24,147 bases of DNA from REEP01 sp964603915 (GTDB lineage Bacteria; Pseudomonadota; Alphaproteobacteria; Rhodospirillales; Defluviicoccaceae), in NCBI GenBank assembly GCA_964603915.1, contig CAZRWU010000030.1:1-24147 (forward strand), given 5' to 3'. Below, piece after piece: positions 1-6,864 of this stretch (within the stretch, counting starts at the first letter, position 1; every line of letters starts with the position of its first letter). The notes below the pieces were generated by a model. The model saw only the letters and a list, made by a program, of their open reading frames with translations, ran no database searches and was not told the DNA's origin. A program made the translations under genes and the position numbers.

Positions 1-55
1 TTTAACCCATACTCCCTTAGCAGGGGAGCGCCTTCAGCCGCTCGGCCACCCATCC
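1..55 (-). tRNA. tRNA-Ser(GCT), 5' part, cut by the window edge
   Basis: Read on the minus strand from 55, the sequence starts with acceptor strand GGATGGG, then TG and a D-arm GCCGAGCGGCTGAAGGC. An anticodon arm CTCCC / CTGCTAA / GGGAG follows, with anticodon GCT at plus positions 19-21, and then the start of a long variable arm. This closely resembles the first 55 nt of E. coli tRNA-Ser(GCU) as I remember it. The variable arm, T-arm and 3' acceptor strand lie outside the window, so acceptor pairing cannot be checked. It should read AGC/AGU serine codons. Confidence 0.9.
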
Positions 56-64
56 TTTATGAAC

Positions 65-83
65 GCGACGACTTCGTCATCGC
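65..83 (-). other. Hairpin in the pre-tRNA-Ser leader
   Basis: The minus-strand sequence GCGATGACGAAGTCGTCGC can fold into a 7-bp stem with one T-G wobble and a 5-nt loop. It lies between the promoter and the tRNA 5' end, so it would be in the 5' leader removed by RNase P. Function is unknown; it could simply keep the leader from mispairing with the tRNA. Confidence 0.4.
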
Positions 84-95
84 CCCGCCCATCCT

Positions 96-123
96 TCTAT
101 AAGCGCATGTGCCAAGGTGTCAA
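96..123 (-). promoter_or_regulatory. Sigma-70-type promoter of tRNA-Ser
   Basis: On the minus strand a perfect -35 TTGACA (118-123) is followed by a 16-bp spacer and -10 TATAGA (96-101). The region downstream of the -10 is GC-rich (GAAGGATGGGCGGGG). Transcription would start near 89, giving a leader of about 34 nt before the tRNA 5' end at 55. This is the best consensus promoter in the window, as expected for a stable RNA gene. Confidence 0.75.
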
Positions 124-294
124 AGATTCCTCAACAGTGCGAGCATGAATGGGCGCGGAAGAAAGATCACAGTCGCCCGATCCAGGCGGAAGGCTTTCTG
201 GCGCGGCGATCCACGACTGTTGGCATGTGCGCCGCGCGGCAGATTGGAAACAACCTTTGGCGACGTGGCGGGGCTGCATGGCTCGCCGCGCCCA
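124..294. other. Intergenic region without a recognisable gene
   Basis: This stretch lies between the tRNA-Ser promoter and the stop codon of the DUF2244 gene. Short open frames exist on both strands, but they show no family resemblance and no ribosome binding site. I see no RNA gene or repeat in it. Confidence 0.5.
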
Positions 295-308
295 TCAGAC
301 GGGCGCGG
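286..308. terminator. GC-rich hairpin at the end of the DUF2244 gene
   Basis: An exact 8-bp inverted repeat, CCGCGCCC (286-293) and GGGCGCGG (301-308), surrounds a 7-nt loop that contains the stop codon of the minus-strand DUF2244 gene. No T-run follows on either strand, so it is not a classical intrinsic terminator. It may act as a 3' stabilising hairpin or pause site. Confidence 0.3.
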
Positions 309-789
309 GAGTCAACCGTGTCAGCCGGTCGAGCTCGCGGCGAAGTGCTTGCGCGAGTTGCAAACGCTCCTCGGGCAAAAGGAAAGCGCCAATGATCACC
401 GAGCGGCCATGCGAACGCAACTCCAGTGGCGTTTGCCGATCTGGCGGCTCTTCAAGATTCACCTGAAGCCAGTGAGGCGCAAATGAAAATTCGGAGGGGT
501 TGCCCCAGTGATCGACCCTGCGGACAGTCAATGCCTTCCGGGTCAGGTTGATCGCCTCGTAGGCCCTACCGGCGCGCTCGTTCAGTCTGAGAGCGCCAAA
601 CAGGAGAAGCACCTCGATCCCCATGAATGGCGCCACGGGCCACGCGCCAGCGGCGGTGAAGATCAGGCTCGCGCCGAACAAGATAGAAAATACGAAAAGG
701 ATGACTTTGCGGATTGTGCGGGCCCCGGCGCTTCGATGTGGCCGGAGAACCGCGCTATAAAGTATACTGCTGTTAACGCGTTCGCTCAC
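295..789 (-). CDS. DUF2244 family membrane protein
   Basis: The protein has 164 residues from the chosen start. The family hallmark is visible at the N-terminus, a short strand ending in LRPHRS (about residues 15-20). Two hydrophobic helices follow (about 29-48 and 53-70), then a soluble domain with RRVDHWG and FAPHWLQV, matching the usual DUF2244 layout of a two-helix hairpin plus a beta-rich tail. The start is GTG at 789, because AAGGGG lies about 8-9 nt upstream and the family core begins just after. An in-frame TTG at 858 would add 23 unlike residues and overlap nth. The gene is divergent from nth. The family's function is unknown; DUF2244 genes often neighbour nth or cytochrome oxidase genes in alphaproteobacteria, which is recalled and not shown here. 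Confidence 0.8.
   Translation of the reverse strand: MSERVNSSILYSAVLRPHRSAGARTIRKVILFVFSILFGASLIFTAAGAWPVAPFMGIEVLLLFGALRLNERAGRAYEAINLTRKALTVRRVDHWGNPSEFSFAPHWLQVNLEEPPDRQTPLELRSHGRSVIIGAFLLPEERLQLAQALRRELDRLTRLTPAPV
756..768 (+). promoter_or_regulatory. Possible -10 region for nth
   Basis: An AT-rich island with TATAAA (756-761) and TATACT (763-768) sits about 70 bp before the nth start, inside the 5' coding part of the divergent DUF2244 gene. The -35 candidates are poor (TTCGAT at 732-737, 18-bp spacing). The assignment is tentative. Confidence 0.3.
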
Positions 790-835
790 CCCGGCGATCC
801 CCTTGAGAGAATGAAACGCATTTTCGGGTAAGGTA

Positions 836-1609
836 ATGATGGCCGCCGGCAATTCCAAGAGGAGGGATCGCCCTGATCGGAATCGATCTACTCATCGTGA
901 TACTGTTGTCGCCGATAATCCTACGCTGATGCCTGACGAACATGTCGACGCCTTCTATGGCGCGCTCGCAACGAGCAATCCCGAGCCGGCGACCGAACTT
1001 GCCTTCACTGACGCATATACACTGCTTGTTGCCGTCGTGCTGTCGGCGCAGGCCACCGATGTATCCGTCAACCGGATCTCCGGCTCTCTGTTCGAGGTTG
1101 CCGACTCTCCCGAGAAAATGCTGCAATTGGGCGAAGAGGGCTTGCGTCACCGCATACGCACGATCGGCCTGTTCAACAACAAGGCGAAAAACATCATCGC
1201 CCTGTCCCGTGCGCTCATTGAACGGCACGGCGGGAAAGTTCCCGGCGATCGCGCGGCGCTTGAAGCGCTTCCCGGTGTTGGACGCAAAACCGCCAACGTT
1301 GTTCTTAATGTTGCGTTTGAACAACCGACCATTGCCGTGGACACGCACGCTTTTCGCGTTGCCAACAGAACCGGGTTGGCGCCAGGCCGGACGCCGGGAG
1401 AGGTCGAACGGGGGTTGATGGCGCGGACCTCCGAGCGTTGGCTGCGCAACGCACACCACTGGCTGATCCTGCACGGCCGTTATGTCTGCAAGGCGCGGCG
1501 GCCGGAGTGCTGGCGTTGCGCCGTGCGGGACCTTTGTGTTTATCCCGACAAGACGGAAACGCCGGCCGATCCCCCTTCGATTCGCTCGGCTCGAGCCGAA
1601 AGAAGCTGA
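836..1609 (+). CDS. nth: Endonuclease III (DNA glycosylase/AP lyase)
   Basis: It excises oxidised pyrimidines and cleaves the abasic strand in base excision repair. The 257-residue product has the helix-hairpin-helix LPGVGRKTANVV, whose Lys151 is the Schiff-base nucleophile. Catalytic Asp169 lies in TIAVDTHAFRV. The C-terminal 4Fe-4S loop has the exact C-x6-C-x2-C-x5-C spacing (Cys218, 225, 228, 234). E. coli Nth has 211 residues, and the similarity starts near residue 37 here, so about 30 N-terminal residues are extra. Starts at 836/839 or the in-frame ATG at 929 (MPDEHVDAF) are both possible. I keep 836 because AAGG lies just upstream, but the basic, low-complexity leader makes 929 credible. 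The gene is convergent with bactofilin. Confidence 0.95.
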   Translation: MMAAGNSKRRDRPDRNRSTHRDTVVADNPTLMPDEHVDAFYGALATSNPEPATELAFTDAYTLLVAVVLSAQATDVSVNRISGSLFEVADSPEKMLQLGEEGLRHRIRTIGLFNNKAKNIIALSRALIERHGGKVPGDRAALEALPGVGRKTANVVLNVAFEQPTIAVDTHAFRVANRTGLAPGRTPGEVERGLMARTSERWLRNAHHWLILHGRYVCKARRPECWRCAVRDLCVYPDKTETPADPPSIRSARAERS

Positions 1610-1633
1610 ACCGGCGCGTTGTACACGCCGGTT
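1609..1633. terminator. Inverted repeat between convergent nth and bactofilin genes
   Basis: AACCGGCG (1609-1616) and CGCCGGTT (1626-1633) form an 8-bp stem with a 9-nt loop. It begins at the last base of the nth stop codon and lies about 28 bp from the bactofilin stop. The position suits a bidirectional terminator. T-runs are weak (only TTCTTT on the minus side), so termination strength is uncertain. Confidence 0.45.
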
Positions 1634-1660
1634 GGCGACTGCCAAACTGAAAACGTCGTG

Positions 1661-2335
1661 TTACTTGTCTTCAGCGCCTTCCGCATGTTCCGGTTCCGTA
1701 GGGGCGAAAACGGGCGTACTGGATTCGGCGAATCGAAAACCGGCGTCGGCGCTGCCTCTGCTTCGGCCCGTTTCACCCGACAATGACGCGACCTCTCCGG
1801 AAATCTGGCCGCCAGCCTCAACAACGATGTTGCCATAGCGCACGCGGCCGGTAACCCGCCCACCGGGGCGCACGATGAGGCGCTCGCGGACCGTGAGTTC
1901 GCCCTCGAACTGTCCCGCGATCTCCGCTTCGTCGACCTCGACTTTGCCCGAGAACAGACCACTGTCGGCGACCTGGATCTGCCGCGCGTCGGTCAGCGAC
2001 AACTCGACCGAGCCTTCCACCACCAGAACGTCGCAGGAGGTGACTTCGCCTTTGAGACGAATTTCCCGGCCAACAACGAGCTTTCTGCTTTCCGCTGCCG
2101 TCGTTGTCGGGAGATCGGTTGCATCGGAACGCGGGCGCGGCGTTGAAGAATTGGTGGAGGCGAGCGGCCGCCGTGGAATATCGATGCCGCCCGTGCTCGA
2201 TGAAGGCCGCGTCGGTGCGACTGCCGGCCTCGCCGCGGGAGCCTTGGGCGCCGGAATATCGAGATTGTCTCTTTCCACTCCGCTTGGTTTCATGCCGCTG
2301 CCGTTATCGTCCATTTCTTTCTTTTTCCCGAACAT
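1661..2335 (-). CDS. Bactofilin (polymer-forming cytoskeletal protein)
   Basis: Bactofilins self-assemble without nucleotide into membrane-associated filaments that localise cell-wall enzymes or stalk and division machinery. The 224-residue product has a basic N-terminus (MFGKKKEMDD), a Pro/Ser/Thr-rich linker (about 20-85), and a central beta-helix domain (about 86-185). That domain shows the usual repeating strand/turn pattern, with GREIRLKGEV, FSGKVEVDEAEIAGQFEG and VTGRVRYGNIVVEAGGQISG. A disordered acidic tail follows. The start is ATG at 2335 because AAGGAG (2347-2352) precedes it by 11 nt, directly abutting the stop of the upstream CysZ-like gene, which suggests coupled translation. 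The linker repeats a DIP motif (residues 25-28 and 51-54). Confidence 0.9.
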   Translation of the reverse strand: MFGKKKEMDDNGSGMKPSGVERDNLDIPAPKAPAARPAVAPTRPSSSTGGIDIPRRPLASTNSSTPRPRSDATDLPTTTAAESRKLVVGREIRLKGEVTSCDVLVVEGSVELSLTDARQIQVADSGLFSGKVEVDEAEIAGQFEGELTVRERLIVRPGGRVTGRVRYGNIVVEAGGQISGEVASLSGETGRSRGSADAGFRFAESSTPVFAPTEPEHAEGAEDK

Positions 2336-2352
2336 TTCAGATTCGTCTCCTT

Positions 2353-3045
2353 TCACGCGTTCTGCGTCGCACTCGAGTTGCCGACATGTCGCTGACGCCA
2401 AGCCTGAAATAGATGAACCATGGCGGCCGTACCCACGATCGGGGCAAGCAAGTTGACAACCGGCACGGTCAGTAACACCGCGACAATCACTCCGGCGATA
2501 AAGAGACGCCCGCGATAGACGTCACGCAGGGCTCGCACCTCGGCAATATCGGCTCGTCGCAAAGCGACCAGCTCAAAGTACTCCCGCCCCAAGAGGTATC
2601 CGTTCACGGCGTAGAACACAAACGGGAAAAAGGCGGGGAACGGGAGGAACACGAGGATAACCAGATTGCAGGCGATCATCACGGCGAGAAACTGTGCCGT
2701 GATCAAGATCGTCTCGCGCACCGGGACATGGCGGATCGGCGGCAGCGTGGGGTAATGCTTGCGCTCCACGGCATCCGCGACCCGCTCGAGCAAGAGGCCG
2801 ATGCAGGCGCTGAGCACGGCGGGAAACAAAAGCCACGTCACGATGAGAGTGGCAAGTCCGCCAAGCAAGTCGACCGCTGCCTCCAGCCAGGCAATCTGAA
2901 AGACGGCGGTGCCAACGAGAATGTAGCCGACAAGCGCCCAGAGCCCGATGAACAGCAGCAGAGCAAGACCGATGCTGATCCAGATCACGCGGCGGGTATC
3001 CGGATCGCCAAGCTGCCCAAAGGCCTTGACAAATGCGGCCAACAC
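2353..3045 (-). CDS. EI24/CysZ-like integral membrane protein
   Basis: The 230-residue product has four to five hydrophobic segments (about residues 20-45, 58-85, 115-145 and 185-212) and the family signature GYLLGREYFELVALRR. E. coli CysZ imports sulfate, but alphaproteobacterial members are mostly annotated by similarity, so the substrate is not established. I chose GTG at 3045 because GGGGG of an AAGGGGG ribosome binding site lies 7 nt upstream and the family N-terminus (LAAFVKAFGQLGDP) starts here. A GTG at 3099 would add 18 residues and displace the ribosome binding site into the coding region. It is the first gene of a two-gene unit with bactofilin, 17 bp apart. Confidence 0.8.
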   Translation of the reverse strand: MLAAFVKAFGQLGDPDTRRVIWISIGLALLLFIGLWALVGYILVGTAVFQIAWLEAAVDLLGGLATLIVTWLLFPAVLSACIGLLLERVADAVERKHYPTLPPIRHVPVRETILITAQFLAVMIACNLVILVFLPFPAFFPFVFYAVNGYLLGREYFELVALRRADIAEVRALRDVYRGRLFIAGVIVAVLLTVPVVNLLAPIVGTAAMVHLFQAWRQRHVGNSSATQNA

Positions 3046-3052
3046 GATGGAA

Positions 3053-3059
3053 CCCCCTT
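3053..3059 (-). promoter_or_regulatory. Ribosome binding site deciding the CysZ-like start
   Basis: On the minus strand AAGGGGG sits 7 nt before GTG at 3045. This favours that codon over the upstream in-frame GTG at 3099, which has no comparable site. Confidence 0.6.
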
Positions 3060-3193
3060 CTTGTACGGGCCGGTCGAGAACCTTGTTTAGCCTTCGCACG
3101 ATCGCGGAACAAGATCGTCCTCGTCGCGCTGCTTGGTCGTGAACGTCGGCGCTCGTGATTTCGCCACCTGCCGCCGACGCGAAACGGAAGGCG

Positions 3194-3238
3194 CCGGCGC
3201 ATGCCGGTTCTTGTTCGCCAGGAGCGCGCCGCTATACT
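3194..3238 (+). promoter_or_regulatory. Probable promoter of the adenosine kinase/AmpG pair, with upstream dyad
   Basis: TTGTTC (3211-3216) and TATACT (3233-3238) are 16 bp apart, and transcription would start near 3245, about 38 bp before the kinase ATG. The -10 matches consensus at five of six positions; the -35 matches only at TTG. A dyad CCGGC-GCAT-GCCGG (3194-3207) lies directly upstream of the -35 and could be an operator. The whole 237-bp gap between the divergent genes holds nothing else I recognise. Confidence 0.45.
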
Positions 3239-3282
3239 GCGGCCGCGCGTATTGCGGGTTGTTCAAGACTGAGGTGCGGCCG

Positions 3283-4278
3283 ATGGCGTCCGAGCGTTGC
3301 GAAGTGGTTGGCATTGGCAATGCCATTGTTGATGTCCTGGCTCACGCCGACGACGCCTTCCTTGATGACAATGGTCTCAACAAGGGGACAATGACATTGA
3401 TCGATGCCGCTGCCGCGGAGTCCCTTTATGCCAAAATGGGGCCAGGGGTAGAGGTATCGGGCGGCTCTGCGGCCAACACGATTGCCGCCTTTGCGTCGCT
3501 CGGCGGCAAGGGCGGTTTTATCGGCAAGGTCTCCGACGATCAGCTTGGCGCGATCTTCCGCCACGATATCCGCTCGCTCGGAATCGTTTTCGATACGGCT
3601 CCGGCCAACAAGGGACCGGCCACCGGTCGTTGCCTCGTTCTGGTGACCCCAGACGCCCATCGAACGCTGCAAACCTTCCTTGGCGCCAGCGCCGAGATCG
3701 GGCCGGACGATATCGACGAGAGCCTGATCGCGCGCTCCGATGTAACCTATCTTGAAGGATATCTATGGGACCGGCCGAAGGCCAAGGAGGCTTTCGAAAA
3801 AGCGGCCGCAATCGCCCATGCCGCCGGCCGGCGCGTCGCCTTGAGTTTGTCGGATCCGTTTTGCGTCGATCGACATCGTAACGACTTTGCCCGATTGGTC
3901 GAACAACACGTCGACATCCTGTTCGCCAACGAAGACGAGATCGTATCCCTGTATCAGGTTCATTCCTTCGCGGCCGCCTTGGAGCAGGTTCGCAAGGATT
4001 GCGAGGTGGCGGCGCTGACGCGCTCCGAGAAGGGCTCGGTCGTCGTCGCCGACAGCGTCGTTCATGTGCTGGACGCTGAAACGGTCGATGAGGTCGTCGA
4101 TACCACCGGCGCCGGCGATGCCTATGCCGCGGGTTTTCTCTTTGGCTTGACCCGCGGTTTCGACCTCAAGACCTGCGCTCGTTTGGGCGGGATAGCGGCT
4201 GCCGAGGTCATCAGTCATGTCGGCGCCCGCCCGGAGGTCCCGCTTGGGGACTTGGTGAAGGCGAAGCTCAACTGGTGA
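3283..4278 (+). CDS. Adenosine kinase-like PfkB/ribokinase family sugar kinase
   Basis: The 331-residue length is typical for adenosine kinases of this family, which convert adenosine and ATP to AMP and ADP in purine salvage. The N-terminus has GIGNAIVDVLAHAD. Substrate-binding GGSAANTIAAFASLGG follows, then LFANEDEIVSLY, and near the end the PfkB signature DTTGAGDAYAAGF, with Asp279 as catalytic base and GAG as the anion hole. ATG at 3283 is preceded by GAGGTG (3271-3276); the frame is open further upstream but that part does not resemble the family. Its stop overlaps the next gene's GTG start by 4 bp (GTGA), so the two are probably co-translated. The exact substrate is inferred from family resemblance; a different nucleoside or sugar is possible. 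Confidence 0.85.
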   Translation: MASERCEVVGIGNAIVDVLAHADDAFLDDNGLNKGTMTLIDAAAAESLYAKMGPGVEVSGGSAANTIAAFASLGGKGGFIGKVSDDQLGAIFRHDIRSLGIVFDTAPANKGPATGRCLVLVTPDAHRTLQTFLGASAEIGPDDIDESLIARSDVTYLEGYLWDRPKAKEAFEKAAAIAHAAGRRVALSLSDPFCVDRHRNDFARLVEQHVDILFANEDEIVSLYQVHSFAAALEQVRKDCEVAALTRSEKGSVVVADSVVHVLDAETVDEVVDTTGAGDAYAAGFLFGLTRGFDLKTCARLGGIAAAEVISHVGARPEVPLGDLVKAKLNW

Positions 4279-5636
4279 TTCCCGGCGCGCGGCTCGTGCG
4301 GGGCTGGAGCGAGGCGATCGGCGTCTACAATGACCGCCGCGTCCTCGCCATGGCTTTTCTCGGTTTCTCAAGCGGCGTGCCGTTCGGCGTCCTCGCCGAG
4401 CCGCTCAGCGCCTGGCTCGCCGAATCCGGAGTCAGCTTGACGGGCATCGGGCTCTTCGCGCTTGTCAGCCTGCCTTATTCACTCAAGTTTATCTTCGCGC
4501 CGTTCATCGACCGCTTGCCGCTCCCGGGTTGGACCACGCGATTCGGCCGTCGCCGTGGTTGGGCTTTGTTCGGGCAGGTTGTTCTCCTCTTCGCCATCGC
4601 CGGAATGGGTCTGAGCGATCCAGGCTCTCGCGTGATGATTACGGCGGCATTTGCGGTTGCCGTGGCCTTTGCCTCTGCCTGTCAGGATGTGGTGATCGAC
4701 GCTTACCGCGTCGAAATCCTCGATCAACATAAACTTGCCGCCGGCGCCGCGACGGCCGTTTTCGGTTGGCGCATCGGCCAGTTCGCAGGTGGCGCGGGAG
4801 GATTGATACTCGCCGACATCCTACCGTGGTCGGCGGTATTCCTGGCGCTCGCCGGGTTCATCTTGATCGGCATGGCGACCGTTCTTGTCAACCCCGAGCC
4901 CGTTGTCCGGATCGACGAGCAGTCGCACAAGCTGCAGCGTCGGGCGGAGGCTTTCCTTGAGAAGAGGAAACATCTTCCCCGTCGTTTCGCCGAGGCTTTG
5001 GCTTGGCTTCACGGCGCCGCGATCTGCCCGCTGCTCGATTTCGTCAGCCGCCGCGGCTGGATCGCGATTGTGCTCTTTATCATGCTCTACAAATTCGGCG
5101 ATGCCGTTCTCGGCATTATGAAGGTGCCCTTCTTTTTGGAATTGGGCTTCACCAAGACCGAAATCGCCGAGATCGTCAAGGTGTTCGGAACCGCCGCGAT
5201 CGTGGCCGGCGGCTTTCTCGGCGGCGCCTTGCTGGCGAGGGTCGGCTTGTTCCCGGGGCTTTTCATTTGCGGACTGCTGATGGCCGCCTCCAACCTGATG
5301 TTCGTCGTCCAGGCTTACGCTGGTCCCGATCTCTCGATGCTGGCGGTGACGATCGCGGTCGAGAACATCACCACCGGAATGGGAACGGCCGCGTTCGTCG
5401 CCTACCTCTCCAGCCTGTGCAATGTCGCCTACACGGCAACCCAGTATGCTCTTCTCACCTCGCTGATGGCGCTGTCGCGGACGGTGCTGTCGTCGAGCGC
5501 CGGGTGGTTTGCCGAACGCCTTGACTGGCCGGGCTTTTTTGTTTTCACCACAATGGCCGCCGTGCCGGGGTTGGTGCTGCTGGTGTGGATGTGGCGGCGG
5601 TTCCCCGCTCAACTTACCTCGCCGAGCCGGGCGTAA
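4275..5636 (+). CDS. ampG: AmpG-like muropeptide permease (MFS transporter)
   Basis: AmpG imports GlcNAc-anhydroMurNAc (muro)peptides from the periplasm for cell-wall recycling and, in some species, beta-lactamase induction. The 453-residue protein has about 12 hydrophobic helices. Stretches closely follow E. coli AmpG: LGFSSGVPFG near the N-terminus, FIDRLPLPG...FGRRRGW (the MFS A-like loop), FASACQDVVIDAYRVE, VLYKFGDA-like LYKFGDAVLG, FVAYLSSLCN and a C-terminal AGWF...FTTMAAVPGL. E. coli AmpG has 491 residues with extra C-terminal helices that are absent here. Translation starts at GTG overlapping the kinase stop. No ampD or ampC gene is in view. A neighbouring specificity within the family cannot be excluded. 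Confidence 0.8.
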   Translation: MIPGARLVRGWSEAIGVYNDRRVLAMAFLGFSSGVPFGVLAEPLSAWLAESGVSLTGIGLFALVSLPYSLKFIFAPFIDRLPLPGWTTRFGRRRGWALFGQVVLLFAIAGMGLSDPGSRVMITAAFAVAVAFASACQDVVIDAYRVEILDQHKLAAGAATAVFGWRIGQFAGGAGGLILADILPWSAVFLALAGFILIGMATVLVNPEPVVRIDEQSHKLQRRAEAFLEKRKHLPRRFAEALAWLHGAAICPLLDFVSRRGWIAIVLFIMLYKFGDAVLGIMKVPFFLELGFTKTEIAEIVKVFGTAAIVAGGFLGGALLARVGLFPGLFICGLLMAASNLMFVVQAYAGPDLSMLAVTIAVENITTGMGTAAFVAYLSSLCNVAYTATQYALLTSLMALSRTVLSSSAGWFAERLDWPGFFVFTTMAAVPGLVLLVWMWRRFPAQLTSPSRA

Positions 5637-5704
5637 CCATGCTAGAGTCGCTGAGGTCGTGAAACACGAATGTTTTGAAATTCTTTGGGACGGAGGTCGC
5701 GAAC

Positions 5705-6247
5705 ATGGACATCGGGCGAATACCGGTCGGCAAGAACCCGCCTTACGATGTCAACGTCATCATCGAGATCCCGCAAGGCGGCAACCCGGTCAAGTACGAG
5801 TTCGACAAGGAGACCGGCGCCATCTTTGTCGACCGTTTTCTGCACACCGCCATGTACTATCCGTTCAACTACGGCTTCATTCCCCACACGTTGTCGGAAG
5901 ATGGCGATCCGGTCGACGCCGCGGTCCTGGGGCAGGTTCCGGTTACGCCGGGGGTGGTCATCCGCTGCCGACCGATCGGCGTTCTGATCATGGAGGACGA
6001 GGCCGGCCTCGATGAGAAGATCTTGTCGGTGCCGGTCGACGACTTGCACCCGTTCTATGTCAACCTATCCTCGTACCGGGAGTTGCCAACGATTCTGACC
6101 GACCAGATTTCCCACTTTTTCGGGCACTACAAGGATCTGGAGGCGGGCAAATGGGTTCGCGTCAAGCGCTGGGGCGAACCGGAAGAGGCGTTCGAATTGA
6201 TCCGCGAGGCGATCAAGCGTTCCCAAGAGAAAACGTCGGCAGGTTGA
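5705..6247 (+). CDS. ppa: Inorganic pyrophosphatase (family I)
   Basis: It hydrolyses pyrophosphate to two phosphates, pulling biosynthetic reactions forward in the cytosol. The 180-residue length is typical of bacterial hexameric family I enzymes. The active-site signature D-x-D-P-x-D appears as DGDPVDA, and the family landmarks YGFIPHT, MEDEAGLDEKI, VPVDD and HFFGHYKDLE are all in order. ATG at 5705 follows GGAGG by 8 nt and gives the usual N-terminus MDIGRIPVG. It is 68 bp after ampG and 19 bp before the macro-domain gene. Confidence 0.96.
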   Translation: MDIGRIPVGKNPPYDVNVIIEIPQGGNPVKYEFDKETGAIFVDRFLHTAMYYPFNYGFIPHTLSEDGDPVDAAVLGQVPVTPGVVIRCRPIGVLIMEDEAGLDEKILSVPVDDLHPFYVNLSSYRELPTILTDQISHFFGHYKDLEAGKWVRVKRWGEPEEAFELIREAIKRSQEKTSAG

Positions 6248-6266
6248 GGCATCGAGAGAGACGCGG

Positions 6267-6785
6267 ATGCGCGACCGGATTGACATCATTGAAGGCGATA
6301 TTACCACGCTTGCGGTGGACGCCATTGTCAATGCCGCCAACGAACGGCTTGGCGGCGGCGGCGGCGTCGATGGCGCCATTCATCGCGCCGCCGGTCCTGA
6401 GCTTCTCCAGGAATGCAGAACCTTGGGCGGCTGCGCGACGGGAGACGCGAAAATTACGGGAGGCTATCGGCTTCCGGCGAAGCATGTCATTCACGCCGTC
6501 GGACCGGTCTGGCGCGGCGGCAACTCCAGGGAAGACGAATTGCTTGCATCGTGCTACCGGCGCTCGCTGCAAATCGCTTCCGATCATGGCGTCGAGTCTA
6601 TCGCCTTTCCCGCGATCAGCACCGGCGTCTACCGTTTCCCCGCCGAGCGCGCCGCACGCATTGCGGTTGCCGCCGTTCGCGATTTTCTTGCCGGTCATGA
6701 CACGCCGCAAAAGGTTATTTTTTGCTGTTTCAGCAAGGAAAGCGCCGAGGCGCATCGGGCCGCGTTGGCTGATGCGGGGGACTGA
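6267..6785 (+). CDS. Macro-domain O-acetyl-ADP-ribose deacetylase (YmdB/MacroD type)
   Basis: MacroD-type proteins bind ADP-ribose and hydrolyse O-acetyl-ADP-ribose or mono-ADP-ribosyl esters. The single 172-residue domain begins with IEGDITTLAVDAIVNAANERLGG. Asn25 and Asp35 (in GGGVDGAIH) fall at the same positions as the catalytic Asn and Asp of E. coli YmdB. The second phosphate loop is ISTGVYRFP, and GDAKITGGYRLP is also typical. ATG at 6267 follows a GAGAGAG purine tract. It lies 19 bp after ppa and is probably co-transcribed. No ADP-ribosyltransferase or sirtuin gene is in the window, so the physiological substrate is open. Confidence 0.9.
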   Translation: MRDRIDIIEGDITTLAVDAIVNAANERLGGGGGVDGAIHRAAGPELLQECRTLGGCATGDAKITGGYRLPAKHVIHAVGPVWRGGNSREDELLASCYRRSLQIASDHGVESIAFPAISTGVYRFPAERAARIAVAAVRDFLAGHDTPQKVIFCCFSKESAEAHRAALADAGD

Positions 6786-6864
6786 TCGGGACAATCTACG
6801 GGATCGTGATGTTCCGAGCGTTTTCGGCCGGCGACAGGCCCCGCCGCGTCATGGCAGATTCCTG

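Noticed and set aside
97..486. Several 60-125 codon frames near the left edge as possible small genes
   Set aside because: They overlap the tRNA promoter or the DUF2244 gene, disagree in frame and strand, and have no ribosome binding site or family resemblance.
773..1645. 290-codon minus-strand frame opposite nth that could look like an extension of the DUF2244 region
   Set aside because: nth has every catalytic and cluster residue on the plus strand; the antisense frame is low-complexity and Arg-rich.
5643..5648. TAGAGT as a -10 box for ppa
   Set aside because: No TTG-type -35 lies 16-18 bp upstream; too weak to list.
6786..6864. Possible terminator between the macro-domain gene and the convergent stress-type gene
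   Set aside because: Only a 5-bp stem (CGGCG/CGCCG) is visible with no T-run.
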